DNA from: Triatoma infestans
Lineage: Eukaryota > Arthropoda > Insecta > Hemiptera > Reduviidae
Reading direction: 5' to 3'
NCBI GenBank assembly: GCA_011037195.1
Contig: JAAEAF010002539.1
Location: 62,001 to 126,000 of the forward strand
DNA length: 64,000 bases
Below are positions 26,001 through 37,444 of this stretch, piece by piece; position 1 is the first letter of the stretch, and each line of letters starts with the position of its first letter. The notes beneath the pieces were generated by a model. It did not search any database, had not been told where the DNA came from, and was given only the letters and a program-made list of their open reading frames with translations. Both the position numbers and the translations under genes were made by a program.

Positions 26001-28940
26001 TGGCTATGTAACCACCATGTAAATATCTTATTAAACCTCCCCTTAATACATTTAAACATATATTGTCATATTGCTACAATACTATTTAATTTGAAAGCTA
26101 TATATATCAGTTTCCATTAATATTTATTTTTTCCCCGAATAAATTACACCTTATTCAATCAAATTAAATTTTATACTACTCATCTTGAAGGCAAAAGAAG
26201 TGTAATTTGATTGATGTACAAATTTGTATCAAATCGGTATACAGCATGCTACTACCAATATAATCCCTGGAGATTAAAGATTTGGAACACTGCTGAATCA
26301 ACCTTTTGGCATCCTCTTAGTATGAACGTTTTTATGGCTAATACATTTATATGAGCCAGGTGGTCTAATCTTATTAACCTTATCTTTTTCTTCTTTTTTT
26401 ATTGGTTTTTAATATGATATCAGCTGTCAAAATAAAAATTCTTACTTCATTGCAACTTATCTGCATTTTGTTTAAATTCTTTTACATATATTACTGTTAT
26501 ATTTAATAGTATATTTTAAGAAAAGTGGTCCGACAATTTTGTCCAGCAGTATATAATTGAATTTTATATTTTAATTATAAAGAAAAAAAAAAGCACCTAT
26601 CTAATCTGATTGGTGAATTTTGTTGATTTGAACCCATCAAAATTAAAAAAATAATAATAATTTGTTACTTCCATATTGAATTATGTTAAAAGTTTGTTTT
26701 AAAAAAAAAAAAAAATAAAAACACCATCTACTGTATAATTTCTGTTAGAGAATAGGTGTATTTTTGAGAAATTTATGATAAAAATAAGAAATATAAAATA
26801 TACGATTTGTCTCAACACTACATACGCTAAACCCTTGTTAATATTTCTATTATTTTTGTTTAATATATTATACATTATAATATATTAACATTTTATTATT
26901 AATCATGTGATTTTTTTTTTTTTTACATGTAGCTTTAGTAAACAAAATAAAAAAACATACATTTGTACATAAACGTTGCAAATATATATAAATGTAAACA
27001 TATAAATATATACATATAAATTATATAAATATTATATATTTTGGTTATATCTTTTTAATATTAAACTTAATAATTATATATATAATGTTTTTTCTATAAA
27101 CTTAGATTTTTAAAAAAAAAAAGAAAAAAAAGATTTAGTTATTTGTTAGTTTATCTATTACTATATTTATATAATATGAGATTTTCTTCTTTTTCTTTTG
27201 GTAATAATAAGGAAACAATTAATCATTTTTCACAGGTTTAAATTTGTAATATAGGTGACGGACTATCGTATTTTTGTTTGGTGCAATAAAAACAGAATAT
27301 AAGAGACTCAAATATCTGAAATGTTTTTGGAGACCATAGATTTTTTTTTTTTTTTTTTAAGGTTTATTTCTTTATAATATCTGTAAAAGTAGATATATCA
27401 TTTTTATGGGCTGCCAGAATGCAATTTATACATTGAAAGATGAAAACACCTTTGAAAGATATTGTTTTAGGTTTTATGGCCGGTTTTTTGAAATCGGAAT
27501 TTTGCTGTAGAACCTCTGTCTGTATATTTTAGACAGGATTCATATGTGATTACTAATAATACTAATGTGGAATATATTAATATAAATATATAGGCCCTTT
27601 TTTAGGCGATGGTTGATGTTCCTAACAAACTATACAAGTGCTTTCTATTATAATTTGAATTTCGTGCATAACAATCTTTTTAAATTTTCTATTTTGAGAA
27701 ACCACTTGTTACAAAAAAAAAAAAAAATGCCTCTAAGTAAATTGTAATTGTATTTTGACTAAAAATTAGGTACATTTAATTTTCTAAATATTATTTTATC
27801 ATACACATTCATCATTAAGTCCTTATGTCATCTTTAATGAAATTATTAAGACATAATTATAACGGACTTACAATATTTAATATAAAATGTTAGGATAATA
27901 TGAGCATACAGAAAAAGGGATTAGATGTTGAACGGTGTAACCTAATGTTTATAATTCAAGACAGAGCGCTATTATTAGAAGAACGGGCCATTTTTTTTTC
28001 GTACTATTCCATGTGGCTGTACACAAACACCAACTGGCGCTGCAGATAGTGTTGAAACCTGCCCCTAACTATTCTTGTATTTTGATTGATAGATAATCTG
28101 TGAAGGATTTTTCAAAAATATATTAATGTAATGGAATGTGTATATATATATATATATAAAACAAAATCTCTTTCCTTGTCTAAAAGCTTTTACTTATAAA
28201 TAAGGTTCATCATTTTGATAATGCTTCTACAAGTGTTGATGCCTAATTGGTGGTAATATCTACTAGTTTCGTTTAAACATATCCAAAAGATGAAAACAAC
28301 TCTTTAATTTTAAACTTAGGGTTTTTCGATTATTGTTTTCTAAAAAAATTCTAGCTTCATCTATCCTGACCATGACCTAAAAGTAGAAGTACATTCTAAA
28401 CTGGTTTCTAGAGATTTTGCAATAGTGTCGTTCTTATTAATGCCTGAATTCCTTCCGTTTTACACCTTGCATTACAAATACTACAATTCTTTTATTGATT
28501 TCATTTTACATTATCGAAACTATTTTAGTAATTTTCTCTTTTAATCCTACTAGTATAGTGTTTCTCTGGGTAGACTTGCTGCAATATCTCCACATCATTC
28601 TTAAAATACGCCTCCGCTTTATCTATAGCCTAAACGATCAGTTCTCATCATTGGAAAGGAAAAGCAAACATATAACCGGCTCCAATCTTACGACTTACGT
28701 CGTTATATGTAAAGTTTTTTTAAGTTTGATCCGTTGGCCATATTATTAGAAAGTTGTTTTATTCTGGATGTTGATTTTGAATTTAGAATCTTATAGGAAG
28801 AAAAAAAATTGAAATGAAAAATTTCTTATTTGGTATCCAGAATTAGCAGCATTCCTCAAAATGTTCTTTGGAATATAGTTTCAAACTAGAAATTTTTTTT
28901 TTCTACGCCATGACTTCAGCTGTTTTGTGTTGTAGCGCGG
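23001..28940. other. Extremely AT-rich gene-free stretch
   Basis: No gene, RNA or recognised transposon. The stretch is dominated by A and T homopolymers of 10 to 20 bases and TA-rich runs. Several 60-86-codon ORFs lack any protein character. It may include long alternative PI4KB 3'UTR sequence. Confidence 0.5.
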
Positions 28941-28949
28941 CTAGTATAA

Positions 28950-29820
28950 AATGGCTGCGCTGGTGACTTATGTTGTTCGTTTAGTTGCGATATCCAGGGA
29001 GTATGTGAGAACAATCTCGGACGTGAACAACTTCCGCCCCAAAATCTAGAAAACTGCAGAAATCAAGTTTCTTTTTTCTGTTTTAATTTGTTCTAATTGG
29101 AGATCAACAAGTCTGTGAATACTTAGTTTATTTTGAATCGAATTATCAACTTGCAGGAGTACTTTCTTCAATTTAGAATCCATTACTTTGTTTTTAGTGA
29201 CAAAAAAGGCTTAAACCGTGGTTTTCTATTTTGTAAGAAAATGTTTTCCATGTAAAGAAGCAAGCCATAAGTGATAAAGGCTGATAGAAAGCACATTTCT
29301 AGGAGGCTATGCGCTGGTTGAGAGTGTAATTCAAATTCCAGCTCTTTCATTTTGGAATCCATGACGGGAATAGTACGGTGCGGTGATTATTACATCAAAG
29401 CTTTTCCATACCTCAGGATATCGTTCGGCGAGTGCACGCACTTGAATTGTGTTGAGTAAAAAAATTAGCGTTTCCATCAGTATCCAACTCGAAGTGAACT
29501 ACTCCGAAATTCGCAGGATCTAGTCTAGTCTACGGATTTTAGTGATCAAGATTATTAAAATAAAACTATTTTTCATCGCCAGATTATTCGCTTCATAAAA
29601 TTAAAACTTTTTTTTTGGTGTTTTGATGAAGCGTTTTGCAAAAATTCACTGACATTCTGTCTTTTCTTGGAAATATGCGCGGAACGCTTCTATAAATCTT
29701 ACACAATCCCAAATTCTTTATAGTTCTATGAAAATTTTCAGTCGATGTTTCCGAATACTTGAACACGGAATATGCCCCATCCAATCTAGCAGCATGATGG
29801 GAAAATGAGATTTTCTAAAC
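28950..29820 (-). mobile_element. Decayed mariner-type transposase
   Basis: Minus-strand broken frames give, in order: TIKNLGLCKIYRSVPRIFPR followed by KDRMSVNFCKTLHQNTKKK (the helix-turn-helix-to-catalytic linker with the W/P-rich 'VP...L..R' pattern); SGDEK (the first catalytic Asp region, TGDEKW in live elements); FGVVHFELDTDGNAN (matching the G(V/I)(V/I)HxEL block); and GKHFLTK...AFFVTKN (matching the C-terminal FF..K). There are many stops and shifts, so it is a fossil. The terminal repeats were not found. Confidence 0.6.
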
Positions 29821-29829
29821 CACTGTTGG

Positions 29830-32800
29830 GCAGCACCCCTACTTCACATATTCATGGTCATTACTAACCCCATTATACTTTTTTCTCCAATTATGTCCAC
29901 GCCCTAAATTAGAAACTTATGTTTTCAAAAAAAATTTAAAATCACAAATGTCTTCATTTATTTAGCAAATGTACATATTGTGGCCGATAGCTAAGTGGAA
30001 CAAATTTTGTCTATATTATTATTTTTAATAAAAATGCAGCCGTTTGTTTCCAACCTTATAAATATCTTCTTTTTTTTTCAGCACAAAAATGGAATAAAAT
30101 CACTATTCCATAATAAGCTTTAATAATTTAGCAGACTTGGTACAGTGTTCTAAATGACATATTATCTAAAGACCATCAATTTAAGCCATAATAATTTTGC
30201 ACATAAAAGCATTTTTCAATAACCAGATAATTGAGTCTCTTACAAAAAAATTTCCCTTAAATTTAAAGAAAAGATTATTAACCTATAAAAATGACAATAT
30301 AACAGAACATTTATTTTGTAATTATTATTACATCTGCCTAAGTGGGATTGCCAGATCAGGGCAGGGTTATGCTCCCCTTTCTTTTACAAATAACTGAAAA
30401 CAGAGAATTCTTTTAGTATAAGCAGAAGTGCATAAGCTGGTCTGACACAATTTTTTTCAAGTGGATATAATTTTTAAACAATCATTCATAATAGTTTTTA
30501 CATTTATACTCTTTATTTTTTTTTTTCTTTAATTATAAGAAAATAAATCAAATACAAAGTTTTATTATATTATTTATTTTTTAACTATATATTATATATT
30601 TAGATAATAATAAAACCAAATGATTGAGATAATTAAGAATAAAGAAAAAAAAAAAATCATTCTTCCAATGAACGTTTGCTTCCCCTCCTTCCCCCCCCAA
30701 TTCGCTTTTAAGGCCTTACTTATATAAACAAAAGAAAAACAAATTTTTCACAAACATGAATATATAATAATAAAAAGAATAGAAACCCTGCAACATATTT
30801 TCTTTCGTGTATAATACAAAATACTTTAATAATTTAAAAAAAATATATATTATTCTAATGAAATTCCCAAAATATTCTCCTTTATGAAAATAATAATTGA
30901 CTTAGATAATCAAATATCTTTTTTCTATAAATAATATTAATTAATGAAAATTGTAAGTATAGAAAATATTAATATATATAAATAGGTAAGTAAGTGGTGT
31001 AAAACCAATGTGATGGATTTGTAATATTGGATTTATTGTACATGATTTTTATATATATTATATATTTCCATTTTGCACTTGTACATATAAAAACGCTTTG
31101 TAAAATTTAAAACAAAAAATATTAATAAACAAAACAAAACAAAAAAATATCTGTAAATAATAAATTTTAAATATTTCATACAGTCCAACAAAAATGTAAA
31201 ATTGATCATTTTTTTCTATTCAATAACACTTCAGGATATTCAAACATTTAAAAAAATAACAAGGCTGAAATATTTAATTTTTGTGCTCATCAATACTTCC
31301 TTCTAAAATAAAATTGTATACAATTAAGACTGCCATTAATACAAAACAAAAAAATATATATATACATATAAAATAATAATAATAATAAATAAAAAATGAA
31401 AGAAATTTTATTGTTTTCTTTTTCATTTCTTTTTTTTTTTTTCATTTTATTAATATCATCATTGTTATTTGTAGTTTAATAGGTTTTGTTGATAAGTTTC
31501 TCTTGTAAGTCTGATTTTTGTTTTTTAATTATTATTATTTTTAAACTTTTACAATTTTTGTAAACTGAATACAGCTTTGGTTTGAGAGAGAGATTAAGTC
31601 CAGCTATAGCCAGGACTTTTATTTTGTAGCGCTTCGTGTCGCTGCCAAATGCAGTTGCTTAAGATAAATAAAGTTGTTTCTATTGAAAAAATTAAAAAGT
31701 CATAGCGATACTTCATTGCTACAAAAAATGACCTCATCTGAAGCTGTTCTAAGTGGAACAATGTTTTGCATAAAAATTTGTTTCACTTTTCTAGTTTTAT
31801 TATTATTCTTATTATTATTAATTTTCAGAAATAAATGTAAATTGTTAAATGGAGCATAACAAAAAAAAAATAATAATAATAATTGTGTACTGTATAGATT
31901 TTGTGATCATTTTTGTTTTATTAATGTAAAAAAAGAAAAACGATGTTCAAGACTGAAGAAGACGGGCCATGCTGTATAGCTTTATTTTCATTTCGTTTTC
32001 TTTCAAACACATTTCAGATAATTTAAATTTATGTTTCTTCCTTTGCTCATTACAATTTATTCCCTTAAAAAAAAAAGAAGATAAAAATAAAGGAGAAAAG
32101 ATGTTTAGTACTTATTGTACAAAAAAACAAACAAATACAGCTTCTGATATTACATTTCATGAATTATTATTTATTTATTTATTTTTTAATCCTTTTAATC
32201 AGATAACTTGAACAAGGTAAACAAGGTATTATTTGATAATCATGAGATTTTCAGACTGAAATTTCTTTTTTCTTAAGTAAGATTTTTTTTAATTTTTCTC
32301 TTATAATCAAATAGATTTTTTTTTTCTTTGGAAATTTTAGAATGTAGAAATAGAGTGAATATGTAGAATAGAGTTTAAATTTTATATTTGTTCAGGTTTA
32401 CAAAAGGGTTCCTCCCACAGCGTAGTATTTTGGGAGCCTCGTAGTTTAATTGCTCACTTTATGGATCTAATAATCATCTGGGAGAATTTGTGGTCACAAT
32501 CAGATTTTTTCACCCTTTCGTTACGCTTTTGTAAAGGACACTATAACGTTGCAAAACAAAGATATTAATTTCATACTACAGCATAGAGATAAGGAAGAAT
32601 AGTTAGAAACATACAGAAACAATTTTTTACTATTAGCTTTAAAAAGAAATGATGAGTTTTTCCAGGCAGTATACGTTTTGACGACATTTCTGTTACCACA
32701 TTTTTTCGAAAATTTGATTTAAAGAGGATTTATAATGTTTAGCCTCAGCAGCAATAGACTGCCATTTCAAGTTTTGTTTGGAATTTGATAGAAGCGTCAT

Positions 32801-33290
32801 CTGATACAACCAAAACGAAAAATTCCGACCACTCTCCAACATCTATATTTATATTTAGTTGACCAAGCGCTTAGTAAAAATTTCAAGTTGGATGAAAATT
32901 TAATTTTAATAGAGAAAGTCATGTGAAGGTTTCATATCAAAGAGATATTAAATTATATTTGGCTTCAAAGGCTCAATGAATATGCATTAAGATATAAGTA
33001 TTGATTTATTAGAAAAAAAAGTTGAGGGTATTACTTGTCTAGCTTGATATATGTATTTAAAAAAAGAACGATTCTTCAGTTGCTATAAAATCATTTCAAC
33101 GTACATCTAAGAGCCTCATATAACCGTGATTTTAAATTTATAGCCGTAAAATGTTTATTTATTGCTTCAATTCCTTTTTCAGGGAAATTAGTACCAAGAA
33201 GAAAATACAATTAAAAAGAACAGTATTTATTTCGTTGCCTTTAAAACCTTGAAAGTTCATATCAAACATTATTATGATATCAATAGTGGT
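29830..33290. other. AT-rich intergenic stretch
   Basis: No gene recognised. It contains homopolymers, (AAT)n-like tracts at about 31374-31390, and short ORFs without coding features. Confidence 0.45.
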
Positions 33291-33365
33291 ATCGACCCGT
33301 TATAGGTATACTTCGGTGGTTCATCATCAGAAATCGGTCGTAAATAAAAAACAACTATCTGGTCG

Positions 33366-33400
33366 ACGCTTTGATGTATTTAACATCGTCAGAACCTATA
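33366..33400 (-). ncRNA. Hammerhead-like motif (family C, left arm, degraded)
   Basis: Minus strand: CTGAC followed by GATGT-TAAAT-ACATC and AAAGCGTC, then GACC. Compared with the right arm, the GA before stem II and the G of GAAA are altered. It does retain C followed by GACC, which would pair with the GGT(T/C) preceding CTGA as stem I. Confidence 0.4.
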
Positions 33401-33771
33401 TACAATATAGACTATATAAATTTACAAAGATATGTATAGTGATGTGCACAGATTATGGCCTACAAAAATGTAATGATACTGAAATTATTACCTCAGTTTT
33501 GATGTTTATTTTGGATGCGACATATAAGTTAGTTCCATATAATCCCAAAATATGTATTTAACTAGATTACACAATTGTTATACAGAACTTATTGCACTTA
33601 ATATGTTAAGTTCTGTATAACAACAGGGCAATCAAGTTATATACAAATTAAGGGTACACATTACACCAACTTATATGTCGCACACAAAATAAACATCAAA
33701 ACTGAGATAATAATTTCCATATAAATCTCTACACATATCTTTGGACTTTGTAAATTTATACAGTGTATATA

Positions 33772-33806
33772 GGTCCTGATGAAGATGTTAAATACATCGA
33801 AACGTT
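33772..33806 (+). ncRNA. Hammerhead-like motif (family C, right arm)
   Basis: CTGATGA at 33776-33782, one extra A, five-base-pair stem II GATGT/ACATC with loop TAAAT (33784-33798), GAAA at 33799-33802, and self-complementary ACGT at 33802-33805. The 3' stem I strand is disrupted in this arm. Core boxes are complete. Confidence 0.45.
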
Positions 33807-34269
33807 GCTTCTTATTTAAGACCGATTCCTGATAGTAACCACTGAGAAAAAATTATTATGCCACCTATATGATGTTTTAAATATCATTTAATGGGAAGGG
33901 GGCGCAGTTGAATATTATAAGCTTGCATATTTTTGAAATATGTTTCTTTAATAAAATTAAAACTAATATTTTTTTAAAAATATTAGATTTAAAAAAAATA
34001 TGTTTACTAATTTCTGATTAATATATGCAATCCGCCCTGTTTACATGTGTTTTAACTAAAGCAATTGTATTAATTGCTCCTTGAGTCCTGTAGTCAGTTC
34101 AGTTCGGGAAGAAGTTAAACTGTTCAAAATTTCTTAATGTGAATATTTATAATTAGCCTTATAATTGCGAAGAACAATTCTATTGTCTAATTTACGTCTT
34201 ACTTGTCTTTTCATAGCCTCAATAGAATTAATCTTGCTTAAAGCTGTACAGGGGTTAACAGTTGTAATT

Positions 34270-34303
34270 ATGTCCAAACGCAGTGCAACTGAAATTAAAA
34301 CAG
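34270..34303 (+). CDS. PCNP: PCNP exon 1
   Basis: Starts at ATG 34270, encodes MSKRSATEIKT, donor gtatgt at 34304, phase 1. Confidence 0.88.
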
Positions 34304-35130
34304 GTATGTCTTCTAATAATTATATCATATTAAATGTGATTAATTGTTACATTAAATACCCAGTCAAAATAGATTATATCCATTAGCAAGTTTATAAAAT
34401 TCATGATTGATATTAACTAAAATAACCTTAATAGAATTGTTATAAATAATTGTTTTCTTTATTTCAGTTTTATTTATTTTAAATTTATTTTCTTTTAATT
34501 TTATAATCCAAGAAGAGAGTCAATTGATTATCAGTTATATTAGCGTATCGTAAGTCTTAATAGGCACATTGTCTTAAATTTGCCAGTGTTTCACCTTACT
34601 CAGGAACCCAAGAAAAGGATCCGAAGGAGACTGAAGAAAAGAAACCTCTTGAAGGAACCAAAAAACCAAAATTGGCCTTCAGCATTGGAAAGAAGACGGT
34701 TTACCAAAACAACAAAAGTCCAAACATAATACAGAAGACTGAGGTATTCAAATAATATTCTATTGCTTTTATCTAAGTTCCATGAATTAAATATATTTAA
34801 TTGTTTTTATTATTATTTTTATAGGAAAAGCCAAAGCCTGTTAAAAGTTCCCTGAGGGAAGCATTTAATTCAGAAAGTGAAGAAGAAGAGGAAATGCCTC
34901 CAGAAGCAAGAATGAGAATGCGCAATATTGGAAGGTGCTTATTTCATAATGATTACTTTAAATATTATATTTTCTTTCATTATATGTAAAAATTGAAAAA
35001 ATTCTTCAGGGATACTCCAACCTCTGCTGGACCTAATTCTTTCGGGAAAACCAAACAAGGGTTTTGTGATGCTAAAAAAGTGTTTGAGAAAAAGTTACGA
35101 GCAGCAGCCGAAAGTGCCGCAGAAAGTTAA
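34270..35130 (+). CDS. PCNP: PEST proteolytic signal-containing nuclear protein (PCNP), 4 exons
   Basis: Small nuclear protein rich in charged and PEST residues; vertebrate PCNP is linked to cell-cycle control and ubiquitination. Exons 34270-34303, 34604-34743, 34825-34934 and 35010-35130 join in frame to 134 residues. It starts MSKRSATEIKTGTQEKDPK, then KPKLAFSIGKKTVYQN (the K-x-x-F-x-I-G motif of PCNP). Next come an acidic run ESEEEEEMPPEARMRMRNIG and the family signature RDTPTSAGPNSFGKTKQGF, ending KKLRAAAESAAES. The PPEA(R/K)MRM(R/K)NIGRDTPTSAGPNSF block is near-invariant in animals, so identity is secure. It is shorter than the human protein because the N-terminal region is reduced. All introns are GT-AG with short AT-rich sequences. 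Confidence 0.96.
34604..34743 (+). CDS. PCNP: PCNP exon 2
   Basis: Acceptor 'ccttactcag', donor gtattc. Encodes the Lys/Glu-rich segment and KPKLAFSIGKKTVYQNNKSP. Confidence 0.93.
34825..34934 (+). CDS. PCNP: PCNP exon 3
   Basis: Acceptor 'tttttatag', donor gtgctt. Encodes EKPKPVKSSLREAFNSES, then EEEEEMPPEARMRMRNIG. Confidence 0.95.
35010..35130 (+). CDS. PCNP: PCNP exon 4
   Basis: Acceptor 'attcttcag'. Encodes DTPTSAGPNSFGKTKQGF and the C terminus, with TAA at 35128-35130. Confidence 0.95.
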
Positions 35131-35246
35131 ACTTTTTATTTTTTTTAAATTTATTAAATCTAAATTTACTAATGAATAATGTACATTGCTGTATTTGATC
35201 TAATGTTTGTACTAAGCCATTATTTAGCAAACAAATAGAAATTGTA

Positions 35247-35252
35247 AATAAA
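35247..35252 (+). promoter_or_regulatory. PCNP polyadenylation signal
   Basis: AATAAA about 115 bases after the PCNP stop, followed by AT-rich sequence. Confidence 0.6.
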
Positions 35253-35299
35253 ATTATTACATTATTAATAAGAAAAATACTTGCCATGGTAGGTTTCAT

Positions 35300-36750
35300 T
35301 TTGACCTTTCTATTTATTTTTTAGTGTTTTTAATACTGTCATTTTTCTGTTGAGCAATGTTTATACTGTTCATTTGATGGATTCTTTTTAAAAACTTACT
35401 TTGTTAGTATAACAATAATTATACCAATAAAAACAATTCTATTTTTTTCCTTTCAGTTGTTGATCAGTTTATAATTTAAATAACGTCGCTCTCTCTCTCT
35501 TTTTCTATAAAGGTTATGATATTCCCAAGGTTATGTCAATCTCGCAAGTGATTTTGTAAAGAATGAGCATGAAAATAGGAAAGATATAGATCGGAAGGGC
35601 AAATTGATATGTTTCGTAAGTTGACAATATGCTTCAACCATAACTGTTCAGTTCCCCCTTTATAGCTTATTCTTCCCCATTCCATTAAGGTTTAGTGTGC
35701 TTGAGTTCCTCTCTAAAGCTTCGTGATATTTTTTCTTTTGTTAATAAATAAATATCAATAATAAATGCTGTACAAGATTTTTGAAAGTTTGAATAAATCA
35801 GCAGCATAAAATGAACAATATTTCCAGGACAGCTATGATTGATAGGTTATCTGCACACTATTAGCATGGCTGAGGGACGCTGGCCTACTAGATGACTAGA
35901 ATTACGGTTACAGCGCAGTGTATTAAGCTTTTCTTTTCAGCCTCCTCCCAAAAAATTAGATTTACTTGCTACCAAAAAGAAACGTTTGAAAATTTATTGT
36001 TTGGAAGGATACAGTCCTAAATTGAAGATTAAAATAGTTTTCATTTAAAGGCTCCACATTGGCCACTCACTTTTGTATATATAATATGCTTGTATATTAA
36101 TAATACATACCATTTTTTCTTATAAGATTATTTGTTAAGAAAGTAAATCAAGTTATAAACATTCTCTTTCAGTTCATGTATTATAATGAAAACTGACTTT
36201 GTAATCCATAGCAGAGATGAGAAACATTTCATTTTTGACGCACAAACTATGAATAATTTCGATGTGTTAAATATTGGATACATAAATATTTCCTTGCACC
36301 AATCGTTTGACACTAGTCAAATAATGGTTCGATGGTTAATGAAGATATAAATAGTTATTAATTACTAATTATATGCATTCAATTCTTTATCATATCTGAC
36401 GCTAACCATTAATTTTTTTTGCAATGTTTTACAAATTGCTTTGACGAGTTTTCAAATGTCACAAAATCGTGCATTTTGGTGGGTTCAGTTTTAACAGTAA
36501 AATTATTAGAGTATTTATCATTGTTAATGATTTCATTTCGTTCAAGAGGAGTGATGAATTAAATAATCCATCTATAAAACTGGTTACTAGAAAATTAAAG
36601 TGTGAATAATTTCAGTTGAAAATATGCCCGATATTTTTTTGTCAACTATTGCAGACATTCACCCTATCTTGCGAGCAATTGTTTACCTTATTGTGGTCAT
36701 CTCGCCCAAAGATGTAATATCATTACAAATAGTTAATTTTTAATTTAGAG
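35300..36750. other. Intergenic stretch, nothing recognised
   Basis: AT-rich sequence with short ORFs lacking coding character. No clear repeat copy within this window. Confidence 0.4.
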
Positions 36751-36760
36751 AAGGAAGGAA

Positions 36761-37425
36761 GGTGCTGGTATAGTGTGCGCTCTACCGTCATGAACCTCGT
36801 ATATTATGCAATCCACCGTAATGATTCTGGTTTAGCATGCACTATCCACAAAAATTAAAACTATTATTTTCGAAACATTTATTATCACGGTTGGACTTTA
36901 CTTATGGTCGACCGTCATGACGGTAAGCGCGCGAAAATAGAACAGTGATCCACTTATTTTCGTGTTAGACCGGCTAAGGTTTTCGTTTTTTTTGTCAGCA
37001 TGTGGAACGAAGGGCGGAGCCCCGCAAAAAAGAGATTACTGAATGCCTTACTCTAATAAGGATATACATACGTAGAGCACAGTATTTACTCCCTTTTTTT
37101 GCTTATTTTATTTATTTATTTACTCAAGTTTGTTTTTTACACTACTTTATTCAAATTTTACATTTTATGTTACTTATTGCGTAGTTCATCTTTATGTTTC
37201 TCTCGATTAATTCATTTGCATATTATAATTATTGCTATGTGTTTCTTTACAATGTAAATCTCATGTATTCATTTTTCATATGTATCAGAGTCTTAATTAG
37301 TATGTCCCAAATCCTCTGTAAGGCAAATGGCATGAACAGAGTAATAAACAAATAAATATTAAAATAATTATATTTTATACGGTAGCTATCATTAGGGTTG
37401 GTAAAGCGCCCACTATACCGGCACC
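36761..37425. mobile_element. MITE-like non-autonomous DNA transposon (imperfect terminal inverted repeats)
   Basis: About 25 bases at 36761-36785 (ggtgctggtatagtgtgcgc...) reappear in reverse complement at 37401-37425 (...gcgcccactataccggcacc) with about three mismatches. The 665-bp interior has no transposase. No convincing target duplication was identified, so superfamily is unknown. Confidence 0.5.
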
Positions 37426-37444
37426 GGAAGGAATTATGTTGTAA

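Larger units (their letters stand above)
33312..33846. repeat. Long imperfect palindrome carrying hammerhead-like motifs (family C)
   Basis: Left arm about 33312-33592 and right arm about 33605-33846 are reverse complements with indels, around a tight centre: 'ttatacagaactta' near 33578 and 'taagttctgtataa' near 33606. Matching blocks include 'gatgtatttaacatc', 'gtaaatttata', 'tgatgtttattttg' with its complement, and 'acatataagtt'. Both arms carry the ribozyme-like motif, pointing outward. No protein-coding content. Confidence 0.75.

Noticed and set aside
28495..28749. 84-codon hydrophobic ORF (MISFYIIETILVIFSF...)
   Set aside because: Hydrophobicity follows from T-rich codons; no motif, and the surrounding sequence is featureless.
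31560..32215. ORFs of 61 and 80 codons downstream of 31.6 kb
   Set aside because: Composition-driven (Lys/Asn/Phe/Leu); no known domain and no splice or promoter context.
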